DNA from: Sinohyriopsis cumingii
Taxonomy: Eukaryota > Mollusca > Bivalvia > Unionida > Unionidae
Reading direction: 5' to 3'
Assembly: GCA_028554795.2 (NCBI GenBank)
Contig: CM068828.1
Span: 5,487,720 to 5,551,719 of the forward strand
Length of the DNA: 64,000 nt
The translations under genes and the position numbers were made by a program. The notes under the pieces are model-generated. The model saw only the letters and a program-made list of their open reading frames with translations. It was not told the origin of the DNA and searched no databases. Numbering within the stretch: the stretch's first letter is position 1; each line of letters starts with the position of its first letter. Below, one piece after another: positions 1-11,479 of the stretch.

Positions 1-330
1 CTGATTGGTTGTCGCTTTGACCCGATACAGTCAAACTTAGTGTACAATGTTCTTCTCGCTGTCTGTCCACGTGGGGACGGATTTAGAACACGCCCCGTTC
101 CTTCGCGGGTTCCTCTGATCTTAGGACTAAGCTGTAACACATAGGTGGCAAGTCTAACGCCTGTGCCGATCCAAGATGACGGGTCTTCTCTCTGGTCACG
201 GTAACCTTGCGTAAGAAATTAACTCTAGTCTGCGGAAAGTTTTAGACATCAAAACATGGCTTGTAATAATACCTTAGTTTATACACGACTAACGAACTGG
301 GGCTGAGCAAACGCGACTGTCAGGTACTCC

Positions 331-400
331 ATTTTGCTATTTATTTTACAGTATGGTGGCTGTGATTTATATTTCACACAAAACTGTACTATACCTAACA
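331..400 (+). repeat. Left inverted-repeat remnant of element 0
   Basis: The stretch around 352-385 (TATGGTGGC followed by TGTGATTTATATTTCACAC) reappears inverted at about 15,216-15,255 with a 5-nt indel. Weaker matches continue outward (for example TACTCC against CACTCC). The 14.8 kb spacing, bracketing all Polinton remnants, supports reading this as a worn terminal inverted repeat. Positions 1-330 hold no other feature I can support. Confidence 0.6.
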
Positions 401-699
401 TTCACATAGCTTTACATGAAACGGCTAGAGATTTATTGTAATAAAAAATTCTAGAAAATCCACCTTACTAAAATAAACACTATCAGACTTTTAATAACCC
501 AACGCAAATGTATTAATTCCATCGGAGCAGTATCTTTTATCATCAAAATTACAAAGACCAGATTTTATGATAACATCGGTCTCAATTTTATGACAATTTG
601 ATCTTATTGCCATCATCTCAACTTAACTAGAAAATCGGTCTAACGCAGCTTTATAATTATCGAATACTATCACCTTGCCGACTACATTTCTTTTGATTC

Positions 700-3318
700 C
701 CTAAGCTCGTTTTTTAACTTTATTATCATCTAGTTTTAGACAGTACATTTTAGCACACATTCCGATAAACGCAACGATAGGAACAAAGTTTGTATCACCC
801 TTAAATCTTCCTATGACTTTTTTTTATTATCATCACAGTGGAATCTGCTGTTTTTGGATAATCTGAAAGATCAAACATCTCTATATTATCATAAAACTCT
901 TGATAAATATTGTCAGATTTAACATTGTACATAGGCGAGCCAGTGTCAGTAAAAAACAACTCTGCATCAGGCCACTTAACCATGACGAAATCGTAATGAA
1001 ATTGGTACATTAACCATTTTAATATTCAGGTACTGCCATACCGACATAAACTGGCTTATTCAACTTTCTTCGTTGAATCGCTACTAGATTTTAATTAAAT
1101 ATTTTCATACAGACAAAATCATCAGATGCTACAAGTTTATTACGACGTTCCACGTTATTAACTATATCACTATTGACTCGCTTTCTAATATTTTATATGG
1201 TCTCGCCAAACACGCTGTTATTCATGAGCTTGAAAAAAATCGAATTTTGTTTTGGCAGCTGTTCGTCGTAACAACATATTTACCACCAGTGCTAGCACTA
1301 GACGAATGACTTCTCTGTTTTTCTGAAAATAAACTGTAATATATCAGCATCGACTCTGGACAGAATGGATAGTCGTTATGTTCATCGTGCAGCTCACTGG
1401 AATAGTCAATATCAATTTCTGTGAAATAACTAATATCATCCAGTATAGTTTTATCAGTTTCTTTAAAACACTGATCCTCAGTGATCCTCATACACCGGCC
1501 ACACGGCATAGACTCCGATAGGCCGTTTTCATATAAGTTATTAGCATCTATTTAGGCTATACAACTTGATGGTTATATACTATTATAGTCGGGTAGATAT
1601 TTATTATAAGCTTTGGCATATTTTTTCTTATGATACTAATCCCGCCTCGGATTTCACGTTCTGTAAAGTGGAACATATCAGAGTCTGTTAACAACTCAAG
1701 TTTTGTTTTTACTGTGTTTCAGTAATGCGTTCCAACTTAATCCGGGTGCTGAATAGTACCACGCTGGGTCGATGTGATGTGATGTGATTTGGTTATTTAA
1801 CGTAGCTTTAACACTTTCTCAGTCATATCGCTACGATGTCTGCAATGTGGCAGTTTATAGTGATTTATAGCACTGGGGCATCATAACATAGACATGAAGT
1901 ATGCTGTCCCACCCAGTCACATTATCCTGACACCACAAAATTTACCAACTGGACACACAATTGTATGCACCTTGCCACAGGGAATATGTTCATGTATTTT
2001 CCTTGTTGAAGATTTGTAAGGGTTATTTTCTACTCCTTGCACCGGAAGTAAAATAGGTTCGAAATCTGCGTATACTATAAAAGGCACTTTCATCTTGTGT
2101 CTGTAATTTGTGAATTGAATTATTTTTTCATCTTCGTTAGGCATAGATAATATTTGAACAACAAAGCAATATTCGAGGTGTCAATAAAGTATACTTTGGG
2201 AAATACAGCTATTCAAACACCTGACACATATATATTGTTTTTCCTTATGCTTGGTATACTAACCTCCGACTAGCCCATTAAAGCTTTTTTATCCATGCGT
2301 TGTTGCTGTTGTTCTAGGGTTTAACGCCATTTTTCAGCACAAGATAGGCTATACATGTCGTCCAGTATAACTGGTGGAGGAAGAACCCTGGAAAACCCAG
2401 GGAAGAACCACCGACCCACGAGAAGCTACTGGCAGGCTTTCCCACGTACCCGCGCTAGCCGAGCCTTGGACTCTAACCCACGCAGACAGAGGTGAGATGG
2501 CAGTGATCCGTAACGGTGAGTGCTTTAGACCACTTGGCCACTCGGGGCCCCCTTATCCACGCGTAATGATACTTATAAAATAGTAAGTTTGCTGTCTGTT
2601 GATATGCTAGATTGCTGACATATATGGGGTATATCTTTTGTTTGTCATTGACACCAAATACATTAATACCTCCAGGAATCAGGAGATTGTTCTGTTTTTC
2701 GAATTTTGGAATTTGATTCTCAACAACAGGAAAGTCAGTCCCGCTAAAATTTAGATTGTTAACATAACCAATATAATTTGATACTCGATAAGGATGGTTT
2801 CGTGCAGGAATTAACGCCGAAAGTATGGCCCATTGGAAACATTTTCTTTCATGGTTCTGGATACTAATACAACATTTTGAGTTTTTTTTTTTAGTCGGGA
2901 TTTCGACATATGAGCTACATGCAATTGACTATATTTCATAGTGTGGAACAGTATTTTCGTGATCTTTTCAAATTTCCAGCCAGACCCCGATGTTGTGTAC
3001 TCATCTATTTTTTTTCTCCATATATCCTGAAATATATTATCTGACAAAGACATTAAATCTGTCCCTGATTCGATTAGATTTTCATATAATATAAGGATTA
3101 GCAAGCTGCTTTGACGCAAGGTGCTTTGACGTAGCGGTCTGATCAATAAATGTATCCTCATCCAGAGATATATTTAGGTTAGAAAGCTTGTTATAGAACT
3201 GCACTATGAACTTTAGACCCTTGTGTGTGGTTAACTGGGATTTGATTGTTCGCTGAAGCAGACGATATAAGTTTGTCTTGGAGAAATCTGTAAATAAAAG
3301 TTTATTATGGAATCGCAA
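700..3318 (-). pseudogene. Element 0 protein-primed DNA polymerase B remnant
   Basis: Scattered frames give, in PolB order from right to left, an N-terminal region (3318-2811, then 2820-2590 with a KFEKQN segment), an exonuclease I motif with YADFEP near 2060, a block with ELHDEHNDYPFCPE near 1380, and the polymerase motif C region at 801-1010. Motif C reads FTDTGS where FTDTDS is expected, so one catalytic Asp is replaced by Gly. Many stops and frameshifts and an inserted SINE (about 2350-2553) show it is dead. The family replicates Polinton DNA by protein priming. The assignment rests on motif order and the surrounding Polinton genes. Confidence 0.75.
2350..2553 (-). mobile_element. tRNA-derived SINE
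   Basis: Read on the minus strand, the head starts near 2552 with a tRNA-like region. It has an A box (TGGCCAAGTGG) and, about 50 nt on, a B-box-like GGTTAGAGTCC. The body follows with a run containing GGGTTTTCCAGGGTTCTTCC, typical of the conserved central part of molluscan and other metazoan SINEs. It sits inside the element 0 PolB remnant, so it inserted after that gene stopped being maintained. Exact ends and the target duplication are not clear. Confidence 0.7.
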
Positions 3319-3739
3319 CCAGCAAATGAGGCTGCAATTTTTATAGGTCGATATCTTTCTATCAAGAACACACTATTCTTTGATATATCGACAAGTTTCA
3401 GTATCCTATATATACTGTTTTATATTTATTTAATTGAGTTTCTATGAAAATTGGCAATTAAAGATTTGGAAAAGCTAATAATATATTATAGGAAATTTTT
3501 ACTAGATGCCGATAATCGTCAACAATCTTGCCAGACATCAAGAGATTTTCTGGTGTCACCAGAGATATAACCTCTTTGCTGGTAACAAGCTTGGCGTTGT
3601 GATAAATATAAAAACCAAACAAAATTGCAATTGGAATTCTAACGCCGGTGGGTAATAGGATGTAAGTGAAAGGCGCTAATGATAGCGAATACACCGGGAT
3701 GTTCTTACACGTATTTATCTGGACTTTATTTAGCGGTGA

Positions 3740-4210
3740 TATTCTAGGCGCCAACTTTTCATTCCAGACGAATTTCAACGTCATCCAGTTTATGATTTGT
3801 ATGAAACTTCTGACCAGGGAATTATCCGAAATACTAAAACAAAGAATGATATTGAAAATATTAATAATACCGGATATCTGCAAATTGTCATTAGAGGAAA
3901 TAATACTAATAAAGTTTGTTACAGATCTCACAGGTTTGTGTTCGAGGTTTTTCATGGGCCTATCCCAAGTGGTTTAGTTATCGACCACAGAAACAGAATT
4001 AAAATTAATAATAGACTTTAGAATTTAGACCTTGTTACACAACAAGAAAAGGTTCGTCGAGGAAACGGTAAGTTTAATCTTAAACAATCTATCCCCCCTG
4101 TTATAGCACATAATTCTGTCACAGGTGAAGAAATGCCATTTACGTCAATCTATGCTACATTAAAATACTTGGACAGTCATCCAAGATCAATCAAATTTTT
4201 TGCAGATATG
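3740..4210 (+). pseudogene. HNH homing endonuclease-like remnant with NUMOD motifs
   Basis: The frame through 3797-4021 contains YETSDQG and IRNTKT (NUMOD4-like start), then GYLQIVIRGNN, HRFVFEVFHG and VIDHRNRIKINNRL. This is the typical HNH_3-type core, with the conserved VDH-x-N-NNR pattern. After one in-frame stop (TAG at about 4021) the same frame continues with NLDLVTQQE and then GEEMPFTSIYATLKYL, a NUMOD-like helix-turn-helix tail. Such enzymes are known from phages, large DNA viruses and some Polinton-like viruses. It lies on the opposite strand to the surrounding genes, in keeping with a mobile gene. At least one nonsense change makes it inactive. Confidence 0.7.
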
Positions 4211-4221
4211 TTCGATATGAA

Positions 4222-4789
4222 TCACCTGCCATTTAAAATATTTGCTACCTCACTATTGAAATACTTATTTAAGGTTTCCTTGTCGTATTCAACAAATATC
4301 TGTTCGTATTTCAGCATATGATCAAGTTCTGTGCTGCTTAAAAAAATTAATTTTTTTTGTCTTTCTACTTCAAAGCGAGCTGCTACGATGTTGTCACCAC
4401 GAAACATATTTCTTACAGCCTCTTCCAGATCAAAGGGATTTTTAATATTAGCTCGAGTAACAAATCTGTCCAGATCAATTTTTGGAATATCTTTCAGATT
4501 TTCCCTTGTCAAAGAACAATGGGCCCATTTTAAAACAGTACGTTTATCATATCTAACAAATATATTTTTTTAATATTTATCAAGTTCTGAATCTGTTAGT
4601 AGCACACCAAACGCCGAGTAAGTATCGTTTTCGATTAGAAAATTCACGTAATTTTTTATTGCTCATAAACAACTTGACAGCATCGAATAAGAAGTTAATT
4701 TTCAAGATTTTAGTTTTGACTATTTTTCTTATTTCGGCCGGCATTCTATTACAGTAAATTAGATAAAAGTCATAAGATGTTTCAAACAA
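4222..4789 (-). pseudogene. Uncharacterised element 0 remnants
   Basis: Two minus-strand open stretches occur here. One (4222-4512) contains IPKIDLDRFVTRANIKNPFDLEEAVRN in shorter recognisable pieces. The other (4580-4789) contains YCNRMPAEIRK. They read like coding sequence rather than noise, with mixed hydrophobic and charged residues, and they sit between PolB and integrase remnants. I do not recognise a family. The neighbouring 3,320-3,740 and 4,800-5,350 stretches hold only short frames that I cannot assign. Confidence 0.35.
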
Positions 4790-5352
4790 ATTTCTTTTTT
4801 ACGCTAATATTGATCGTGATACAGTGGATCAGCCTGATCATCAGGATTCGACAAATTACAACACTATTAATCGACAGCGTATAAAACATCAAGATGTAAA
4901 ACATCTAAAGTTCGATCTAGAAACATATCTATTTCCTGTACACGGGGATAAATTTGCAGTTGAGACAGGTATAGTACATCAAGACGAGAAAAATTATGTA
5001 GCAGCAAAATCGCGGTATAATGTGAAATATCACCTCGCTAAGAGGATAAAAAAAGTTTAATTTTACAGTCTATGAAAGCCCGATATTCTGGGAGTTACGT
5101 TATTAAAGCCCTTTATGAACCGTGGACAGTTAGAAATTTATGGCCGTCGAAAAAATATAAAATCTGATTTTCTGTGTGTTAAGATTTTTTAACTTAATGA
5201 GAGAGTGCGCAAAAACAACAACTTGAAGAAAATATTTAATGTTACTATTCCGGCCAGTGAAATGTAAGTCTGTCCTTTTGAAAAAAGAAAGATTTATGGC
5301 AACTGGATCGTTTGATGCTATTCATCACGCATTTGGATCGCTAGCGATCTCA

Positions 5353-6260
5353 TTAAAGATATTTGATCTCATTAGTTAGTATCCAGCTAATAAAACTATC
5401 AACATAACCTCTCCTTTTAACCAAACGTTTCTTTCTTTTTCTTGTTATCACTCGCTCGATGACAAATATATCCGGCTCTGTCCGCTGTAGCTCCTGTTCT
5501 TGGAAACTGCCAATAATTTCTTCTCCCGCTGTGTCTTTCAGCTTGTAATTTACAGGTATTGTTGTTAAAATTTTATCCACAACAAATACTTTCTCGGACC
5601 AGTTAGGAGTGAATCCTTTTTCGAATGTTTTCTTCACTAGTGAAATTCTAACTCTATCACCCAAGCTAAACTTGTGTCTTCGGTACATATTCTCGTTCAC
5701 CAGTACTGGGTTATTTACAGCTTCATTTGGTGACAATCCAATTGTTTTATGTTTTGTGTTATTATAGTCTGACACGATTTTTGGCAGATCGTCGACGTAT
5801 CTGTTAGTATTTTTGGCTGTGAGTTGTTTGTAGATCTTTCCTTTTAGCATAGGATTAAATCTTTCGACGACGACCCATTTCCCTTCATTCCCTGTGATGT
5901 ATTTGGTTTTGTTAATTTGTTCCAGAAACTGCTCGAATTGTTTATTAAATAACTCTGCTCCGTGATCTGTCCTTACCTTATTCGGTTTACTTTATGTGCT
6001 TATTATAATCTCTCTCAACGCATTGGTTATGGTTTTACGTGTCTTATCTGTAACAGGTAACTAAACGCGTATTTACTAAAACTATCAACTACATTCATCA
6101 GGTACTTTTTATTGTCATTATGCTTCACAATATATGACGTATCTGCTAGATATATTGCCCATATATCACCAGGTGAGTTTGCGACAACCTTTCGTCGTAG
6201 AAACTTTTTTAAGGTTTGTGAAGTTCATGTGCGAGACCGCTCTGCGGTCCATCATCATAA
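5353..6260 (-). pseudogene. Element 0 retroviral-type integrase remnant
   Basis: The intact C-terminal frame (5353-5850, 165 codons) contains YNNTKHKTIGLSPNEAV, the usual end of the rve core, then RVRISLVKKTFEKGFTPNWS of the C-terminal domain and a chromodomain-like tail. Upstream in broken frames (5850-6260) are VRTDHGAELFN, holding the second catalytic Asp, and an ADTSYIVKHND region at the first Asp position. Stops and shifts separate the pieces. Polinton integrases join the element ends to host DNA and make 6-bp target duplications. This protein is clearly diverged from the element 1 integrase. Confidence 0.8.
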
Positions 6261-6289
6261 AGTACATTTTTTACCGAGTCGAGGCTTAT

Positions 6290-6684
6290 AAATTATCAAT
6301 TCGCTCCCTTATTCCCTTCGGTTTTATATCGCTTAGCTCATTACGCATAATACGGACGCAACCAGATTTACCGTTTTCGTTGTCAAGGTAACATATATCA
6401 TGTCGCATTGCAATTTCATCGACTTGATTGTACGTCTCCTATCCCGAGATAGGAATGTCATTTTGACCAAGCTGCTTATCGAGACGATTCCAACTCCGTG
6501 TATATTTGTGGAGTGGCAGGGTCCATCCCCCTTTAGGTTTTGGTAATTCACCAATTAATCTGTGAATATCTAAGCCGGATACGATTACAACTCGTTTATT
6601 ACAACACTGACAGTAAGTTACTATTTTATCCTGCTTGAAACACAGATTGTGGTCAGTTTTACACTTACACGCTTTACCTTGCAT
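6290..6684 (-). pseudogene. Phospholipase A2-like capsid protein remnant
   Basis: The frame starting at 6684 has CKCKTDHNLCFKQDK and CQCCNKRVV, a Cys-rich N-terminus. It is followed by GGWTLPLHKYTRSWNRLDKQL, which resembles the calcium-loop region of parvovirus-type PLA2. After one in-frame stop near 6440 the same frame gives NQVDEIAMRHDICYLDN, containing the HD-x-x-Y active-site signature. PLA2 domains in parvovirus capsids help the virus leave endosomes, and similar genes are known in Polinton-like viruses. The stop, plus another soon after, disables it. The PLA2 call is from motif reading alone. Confidence 0.65.
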
Positions 6685-6959
6685 TTTTGTTATAATTTAA
6701 TCGTCGACTAAAATATTATTAGAAATTCTTGGCATTCCCTGATTTCCTTGTAATAGTGGGTCAAGTTTGAGAAACATACTCTTTTTTCGGCCACTGATAG
6801 CACAAATAATTTTCGTCATTAGTCTGTTATTTTTATGTGGTTTCCGTGGTTTCTGTTGTATTTTCCGTTTTCCTTCTGCATTTCAGGCAATAATTAGTCA
6901 TTTTTATACTTGCGTGTTAGATAAAATTGTAATTTTGTCATTTTCCAAGCTTGTTTTAG

Positions 6960-7532
6960 GTGCAAATTGTAATATAAATTTCAAAAAATCACCATTTGTC
7001 CTGGACATTTGTTTGATAAACATAACGCAGTAATATCCACAAGCTGCAGTTCCTACTGGCTGTAGTTGATCAGACGAATAACTGATTTTTTTAAATTTTG
7101 GGACGACAGCACGTACTGCTTGATAGTGTCACTTGGCGGGAGCCCAAACGAATCAAAATAAATTTTTTTATGAAGAACTACCCAATGCGTGCCAGATCCG
7201 TCGTTAAAACTTTGAATATTTATTACACAGCTAGCTGCAGCTAGCAGAGAGCGAAGTGATAACTCATCTTTAGAAAATATTCCTTGAAATCCGCTGACAT
7301 CCATTAGTTTATCCAGGATCTCGAAGTTGTTTAGTGGATGGATCGCAGAGTAGCAGGTAACATTAGTCCTCTCTGACGCCTTATCCCGAGCATATTGGGA
7401 GGTAGACTTCCCGCTAGTCCTGCTAGCAACGGCCCTATGAATCCACCCTGGACTACTTTCCGGTTCGTCCTTTTTGGTTGTTTTAGGGTTCTTTGTTGTT
7501 TTACGTTTCTGAACGCTTCGTGTCTGGAGCAT
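6960..7532 (-). pseudogene. Element 0 adenain-type cysteine protease remnant
   Basis: The open frame 7053-7532 includes SGTHWVV with the catalytic His and YFDSFGLPP with the acidic residue. After a frameshift near 7085 the remaining core continues in another frame with QPVGTAACGYYC, where the oxyanion Gln and catalytic Cys are seven residues apart as in adenovirus protease. A basic N-terminal extension of about 50 residues precedes the domain. The enzyme matures virion proteins. The frameshift between Asp and Gln inactivates it. Confidence 0.8.
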
Positions 7533-7566
7533 TTTTTATTTGTAATTGTTAGACAAAAGTGAAATG

Positions 7567-7752
7567 CTATACTAACTGTTTAATACCCTCACTAGACACA
7601 GCTTTTTTTCGTAGCACCGAATATTGCACCGGATATTGCGCCTGAGGAAGCAGGGTGCCCAGTACTGGAAGTAATTTGGGTTGCACCGTTTTAGCAATAG
7701 TTTCCAATGCAGGTACCAGAAAACCGCCTCGGTTCGCTTGCGATATAGACAT
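7567..7752 (-). pseudogene. Small hydrophobic virion protein remnant
   Basis: This 61-codon frame contains GGFLVPALETIAKTVQPKLLPVLGTL, a glycine-started hydrophobic and amphipathic stretch. It resembles the small membrane-active or core proteins found next to protease and capsid genes in Polintons and adintoviruses. The first codon may be MSISQANRG. Its position between protease and capsid genes supports a virion role, but no defined family signature is visible. Confidence 0.4.
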
Positions 7753-7814
7753 AACAGTAACATGCGCTGCTGATTAATTTAAAATAAAAGGTTTTCCATT
7801 CGTATTTCACTTAT

Positions 7815-8042
7815 TTACATCTGTGTCCTCATTAGTTTTGCTGGTAAAAAGTCAACACTCGGGGTTCCGAATTCTACTTTAAACGAAACAGACTGTCGTT
7901 TAACAATAGCTTGTGCTAGGCTTTGTTTTACTTGTCCCGGCGATAAATTCACTTCATGCACAATGTATTTCATTCTGCATTTTTTCCCTTCTGCTGGATA
8001 ATTTATGTAATGCATTAATTTCACCGCTTGATAGAGAATCAA
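7815..8042 (-). pseudogene. Small Polinton protein remnant (LSPGQVKQ type)
   Basis: The 75-codon frame has KYIVHEVNLSPGQVKQSLAQAIVKRQSVSFKVEF in pieces. It resembles a short, widespread Polinton protein with an LT-x-GQ-x-K start and a xPLTKTQ end. Here the end is LPAKLMRTQ. The function of that family is not established; it lies beside the capsid genes and may be a virion component. Confidence 0.4.
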
Positions 8043-8149
8043 TATATTCTGCCCGCTTTTCTGATAAAATTTTCAAGTGCAGAAGACCTAACAGTGGTAG
8101 TAATTCTTAACCAGGAAATGAATATTCTCCACCGCACGATTGTTTGGTA

Positions 8150-10152
8150 AAGTTATAACCCAAGTTATAATACCCTGGTCAGAAGTTTCGTACAGATACA
8201 ATTAGCGCGTAAGAATAACAATTAATAAAACCTGGATCCTTTCCAAGTGACCACGTGACTTCAATGTCAGAATTCAGTCCGATTGCTCGTTCGCTATGCT
8301 TGCTGATATAAAAATAAATATCGGATAAAGTGTTCTAAACTCTTCCATCGAAATTTGAGATCTGCTATCAGCATCCTGATAGTTTTGCATTGCTTGCATC
8401 AGATACATGTAAGCACGAGATACGTCTCTGCCAGCTAGCGCTACAGCAGCAGCTGAAAAATTACATTCGATCGCTCATTCTGGATACTGCTTATAATTTA
8501 TTCTGACAATTATTCGCCTGACATCTGGACTATCAAACACAGAATTGTTTTGAAGCTGACTTCCAAGTATATTGTGTCGTTCAAACACAATAAATACATG
8601 CCTTTGTAAGTGTTCACTCGGTGCAGTTGTTATTCTCCATGTATTATTAATCGAATTCGGTATTGCGGTTTGATAAACTTGGTTTTGTATAAAATGGATC
8701 TTTATTGTGAATGCTTTAAGGGGCCGTCAATTTAGTACGTACGTAGGGAGGGCGAGGTAGGTAACCCAAATGCATACGCTTGCGAATGGGGTCTACTGAT
8801 ATTGTACGTACGCATAGGAAACGGGGGGGGGGGGGGGCGGGGACCTGGAAATTAATTTGTCTAATACGTAACCTGTTCGACTGATCAGTCGGCGTTTGAA
8901 TTTTAGCGTACACTAGACAAACTGTTTAAAGTTACGCAGCTTATTTCTTTGATGCAGCCAGACATTCAGCGTCGGTAGATTATCTGTTTTATTAAACATG
9001 TAAATATTATTAATTCTTTATGGTTTCTACGAGGATTAAATAGAGGCCGTTCTATAGAATTGGGGGAGGGGTGCGTCAAGAGTACGTACGCAGGTCGGGT
9101 GTGTGTAAAATAGTACGCATGTGGACGGGAGATCAAGCTTTGCCAGTTTTTGCGTACGTACTCAATGGATGGCTCCTTAGCATTGTCTCAAGCTCTGTTG
9201 ATTCATCAATCGATGGAACGACATGTGGCATACATGGCTCTAGTCGTGGAATTACAAATTGTGCATCATCACCACCAGCTCGCATCAGACAATAGTTTCG
9301 ATCAGCTCTGTCAAGTGTAAGTGTATGTTTGATACCAAGAAATACCTTATTGTAGTCTCTGCATAATCCGAATATTGTACTAAGCGGCAGCGTCATAGTT
9401 ATTTGATTGGAACTGTTTGTAAGCGCTCGTCATTTAGCGTAACCTTCGTTGTACGTTCGCTCTTTTTCTGATATGTGTACGTATTATTCTTTTACAAAAG
9501 GTATCTTTGTGTTGATGTAGCTGCCGCACCTCGTGCAGGAATTCCAAGAATAGCATACTTAGTTGTCAGCAGAGTTCTTACAACATTAACATTTGCATCT
9601 GCATCTGGTGCAACAATTCCAAGCTCTACAACATTATTAATTGGAAATTTGTCACTAAAGTTAGGTCACAGCAGCACCAGCTCCAGCTGCAATTTAATTA
9701 AAATTATTTTTGCTTAATTCAGATGAAACATCTCCAACTCCAGTATCTTTTAACCACAGCATATTTGTTGCAATATATCTCGAGTAGTCGTCGCTAAATG
9801 AAGCTACGTTAAGAATAGTACTTACAATTAGCATGTGCATGGAAATATCTTGATTAGCTAGTTCGTGTTTAGCACTTCTAAACAAACTCCAACCGTTTTT
9901 AACGACTGTTACTTGTGTACCAGCTGCAATAGCCACTGGTGGTACTGTCGTTGTCATTATACTACCTCGTACTTCAAGTACGGCTTTGTGTGGTAGCAGA
10001 AATACGTCCTTGTGTCTCGTATTAAAAGTTCGAATGAGTGTTTTGTTACGTTCGTTTGAATTTTCACCGAGATATTAAACATATTCAAATTCTGTTGTTG
10101 AGTTATCTGTTGGTATTTCCTCGGTCAGGTCAAGATAAGTTTTGACAGTCAT
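8150..10152 (-). pseudogene. Element 0 major capsid protein remnant (double jelly-roll)
   Basis: The likely start is ATG at 10152 (MTVKTYLDLTEEIPTDN). Downstream pieces include VVKNGWSLFRSAKHEL (near 9890), SDDYSRYIATNMLWLKDTG, then LPLSTIFGLCRDYNKVFLGIKHTL near 9360 with MPHVVPS. After a MITE-like insertion at about 8712-9180 come WRITTAPSEHLQRHVFIVF, FDSPDVRRI and FRTLYPIFIF. These are the characteristic landmarks of the canonical Polinton capsid protein in the right order. Several stops and frameshifts plus the insertion show it is dead. The protein would form the virion shell. Confidence 0.8.
8712..9180. mobile_element. MITE-like element in the old capsid gene
   Basis: A block starting TAAGGGGCCGTC with TAGTACGTACG inside ends with a near inverted copy (GCGTACGTACT then GGATGGCTCCTTA). 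The flanks are TTAA-like on the left and TTAG on the right. The piece interrupts the capsid frame, which resumes on either side. It holds a G-run of about 15 bases near 8821-8836 and no coding sequence. The superfamily is uncertain; a TTAA target would suggest piggyBac. Confidence 0.5.
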
Positions 10153-10388
10153 TCTTTATCTGTTATTGTTAGACAAATTAGAACGCCGAAATATCTGGTC
10201 GAGCAGGTCTCGTTTTAGTTACTAATTTTATGATAATGTTATGCCTGGTGGAGATAGCAGTGTTCTTTGTCGTTTTTATTAACGCCGCAGTAGTTTCTGA
10301 TGTTGGTTATATTTCAGAAATGGCTTGTTTTATATCTGCTTTCATTTTATTAAACAAAACTGTCCGATAAAAATGAATGTGATTTGCC

Positions 10389-10503
10389 TGAGCAGAGCTC
10401 ACTGTGATTATTAACCGTGGTGAGCAGAGCTCACTGTGATTAGTTAACCATGGTGAGCAGAGCTCACTGTGATTATTTAACCGTGGTGAGCAGAGCTCAC
10501 TGA
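10389..10503. repeat. 33-bp hairpin tandem repeat, four copies
   Basis: The palindromic core GTGAGC-AGA-GCTCAC (first copy slightly degenerate) recurs at 10,389, 10,420, 10,453 and 10,486, joined by a TGTGATTATTTAACC-like spacer. It sits between the capsid and minor capsid remnants of element 0. It could be a captured regulatory repeat or simple expansion. Confidence 0.85.
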
Positions 10504-10599
10504 CCTCAAGTGCAGATAATATGTTACAATTTCGTTATTGAGATTTAGATGATGGCCGATTTGAACGGTCAGTGTCATTGTGATAGAAAATATTTGAAT

Positions 10600-11122
10600 T
10601 TAAACACTAACAGGATAAAAGATAATCTGTCTTGGATTTACTTGCATTAGCGATCCAGGTGGTACATCTGCACTAAAATAATACATAGTTTGACCTTTAG
10701 TACCACGTGCTGTATAGACCAGCTTGCAATAGACCAGTTTATTAAAATTAAATTTACTTCCGTTATGTCCACGGGTGATTCGCCATCGTATGAAATTGAA
10801 TCACTTTGCGATTGAGAACCGTTTTGTTTTTGAGAAAATCCAAACGACGGACCGATGCTATTTGTGGTGTTGAAATCGATAATAAAACCGTTTTTTTAAA
10901 GTGATTCAGGCACACGGTGTGTTATAGTTTAGAATGAGCTCATAATTATCTGATGCAGATTCAACTTTAGTTGTAATTAATAACTGTATGGCTATATTTA
11001 GATCTGTAACCTTATAAGCGCCTTGTGTTATCTTAACAGAAATCCAAATCCGGCCAGATAGCTGGTGGCTGGATCGATCGAAATGTGAAATCGTCATTTA
11101 CGTTAGTTCTAATAGTTGCCAT
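10600..11122 (-). pseudogene. Element 0 minor capsid (penton-like) remnant
   Basis: A start at 11122 gives MATIRTNVNDDFTF in a broken frame. Further on, GFIIDFNTTNSIGPSFGFS and VDITEVNLILIN occur, then SADVPPGSLMQVNPRQIIFYPVSV just before the stop near 10,606. The last segment (VPPG followed by YPV) is the characteristic C-terminal region of Polinton single jelly-roll minor capsid proteins. Multiple stops are present. It lies directly upstream of the capsid gene, as usual. Confidence 0.65.
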
Positions 11123-11479
11123 AGCGTGCCAAGCAGTACCTGAAACTGAACCTATTTCGTATTGTTTATCGCTGGTGGATTATAAATAACAGAGAAGTTT
11201 GCACTGTCCTCTGCAGTCTGTGATGAATCAAGCAGTAACATTCTTGATAACATTCCTATTTAATTTGATAGATAAAACTGAACTGCTGACAGTTTGTGCT
11301 TTGCGGTTAACGAATCAGATCACTATGTAAAATATAATATCAGTCAGATGTTAGATAACCGTTTGATCGAAAATTTCGAAAATTTGGTTGTCAATTTCTG
11401 CGCTGGTATTCCCAGCTTCCTTTTATGCTATTAATAACGTCAGTCGATCAACTATTTCAGCGATCGAGTTAAAGATCTT

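Noticed and set aside
2480-2553. Functional tRNA gene
   Set aside because: A-box and B-box-like motifs are present, but no cloverleaf with proper stems can be drawn and SINE body sequence follows. It is the head of a SINE.
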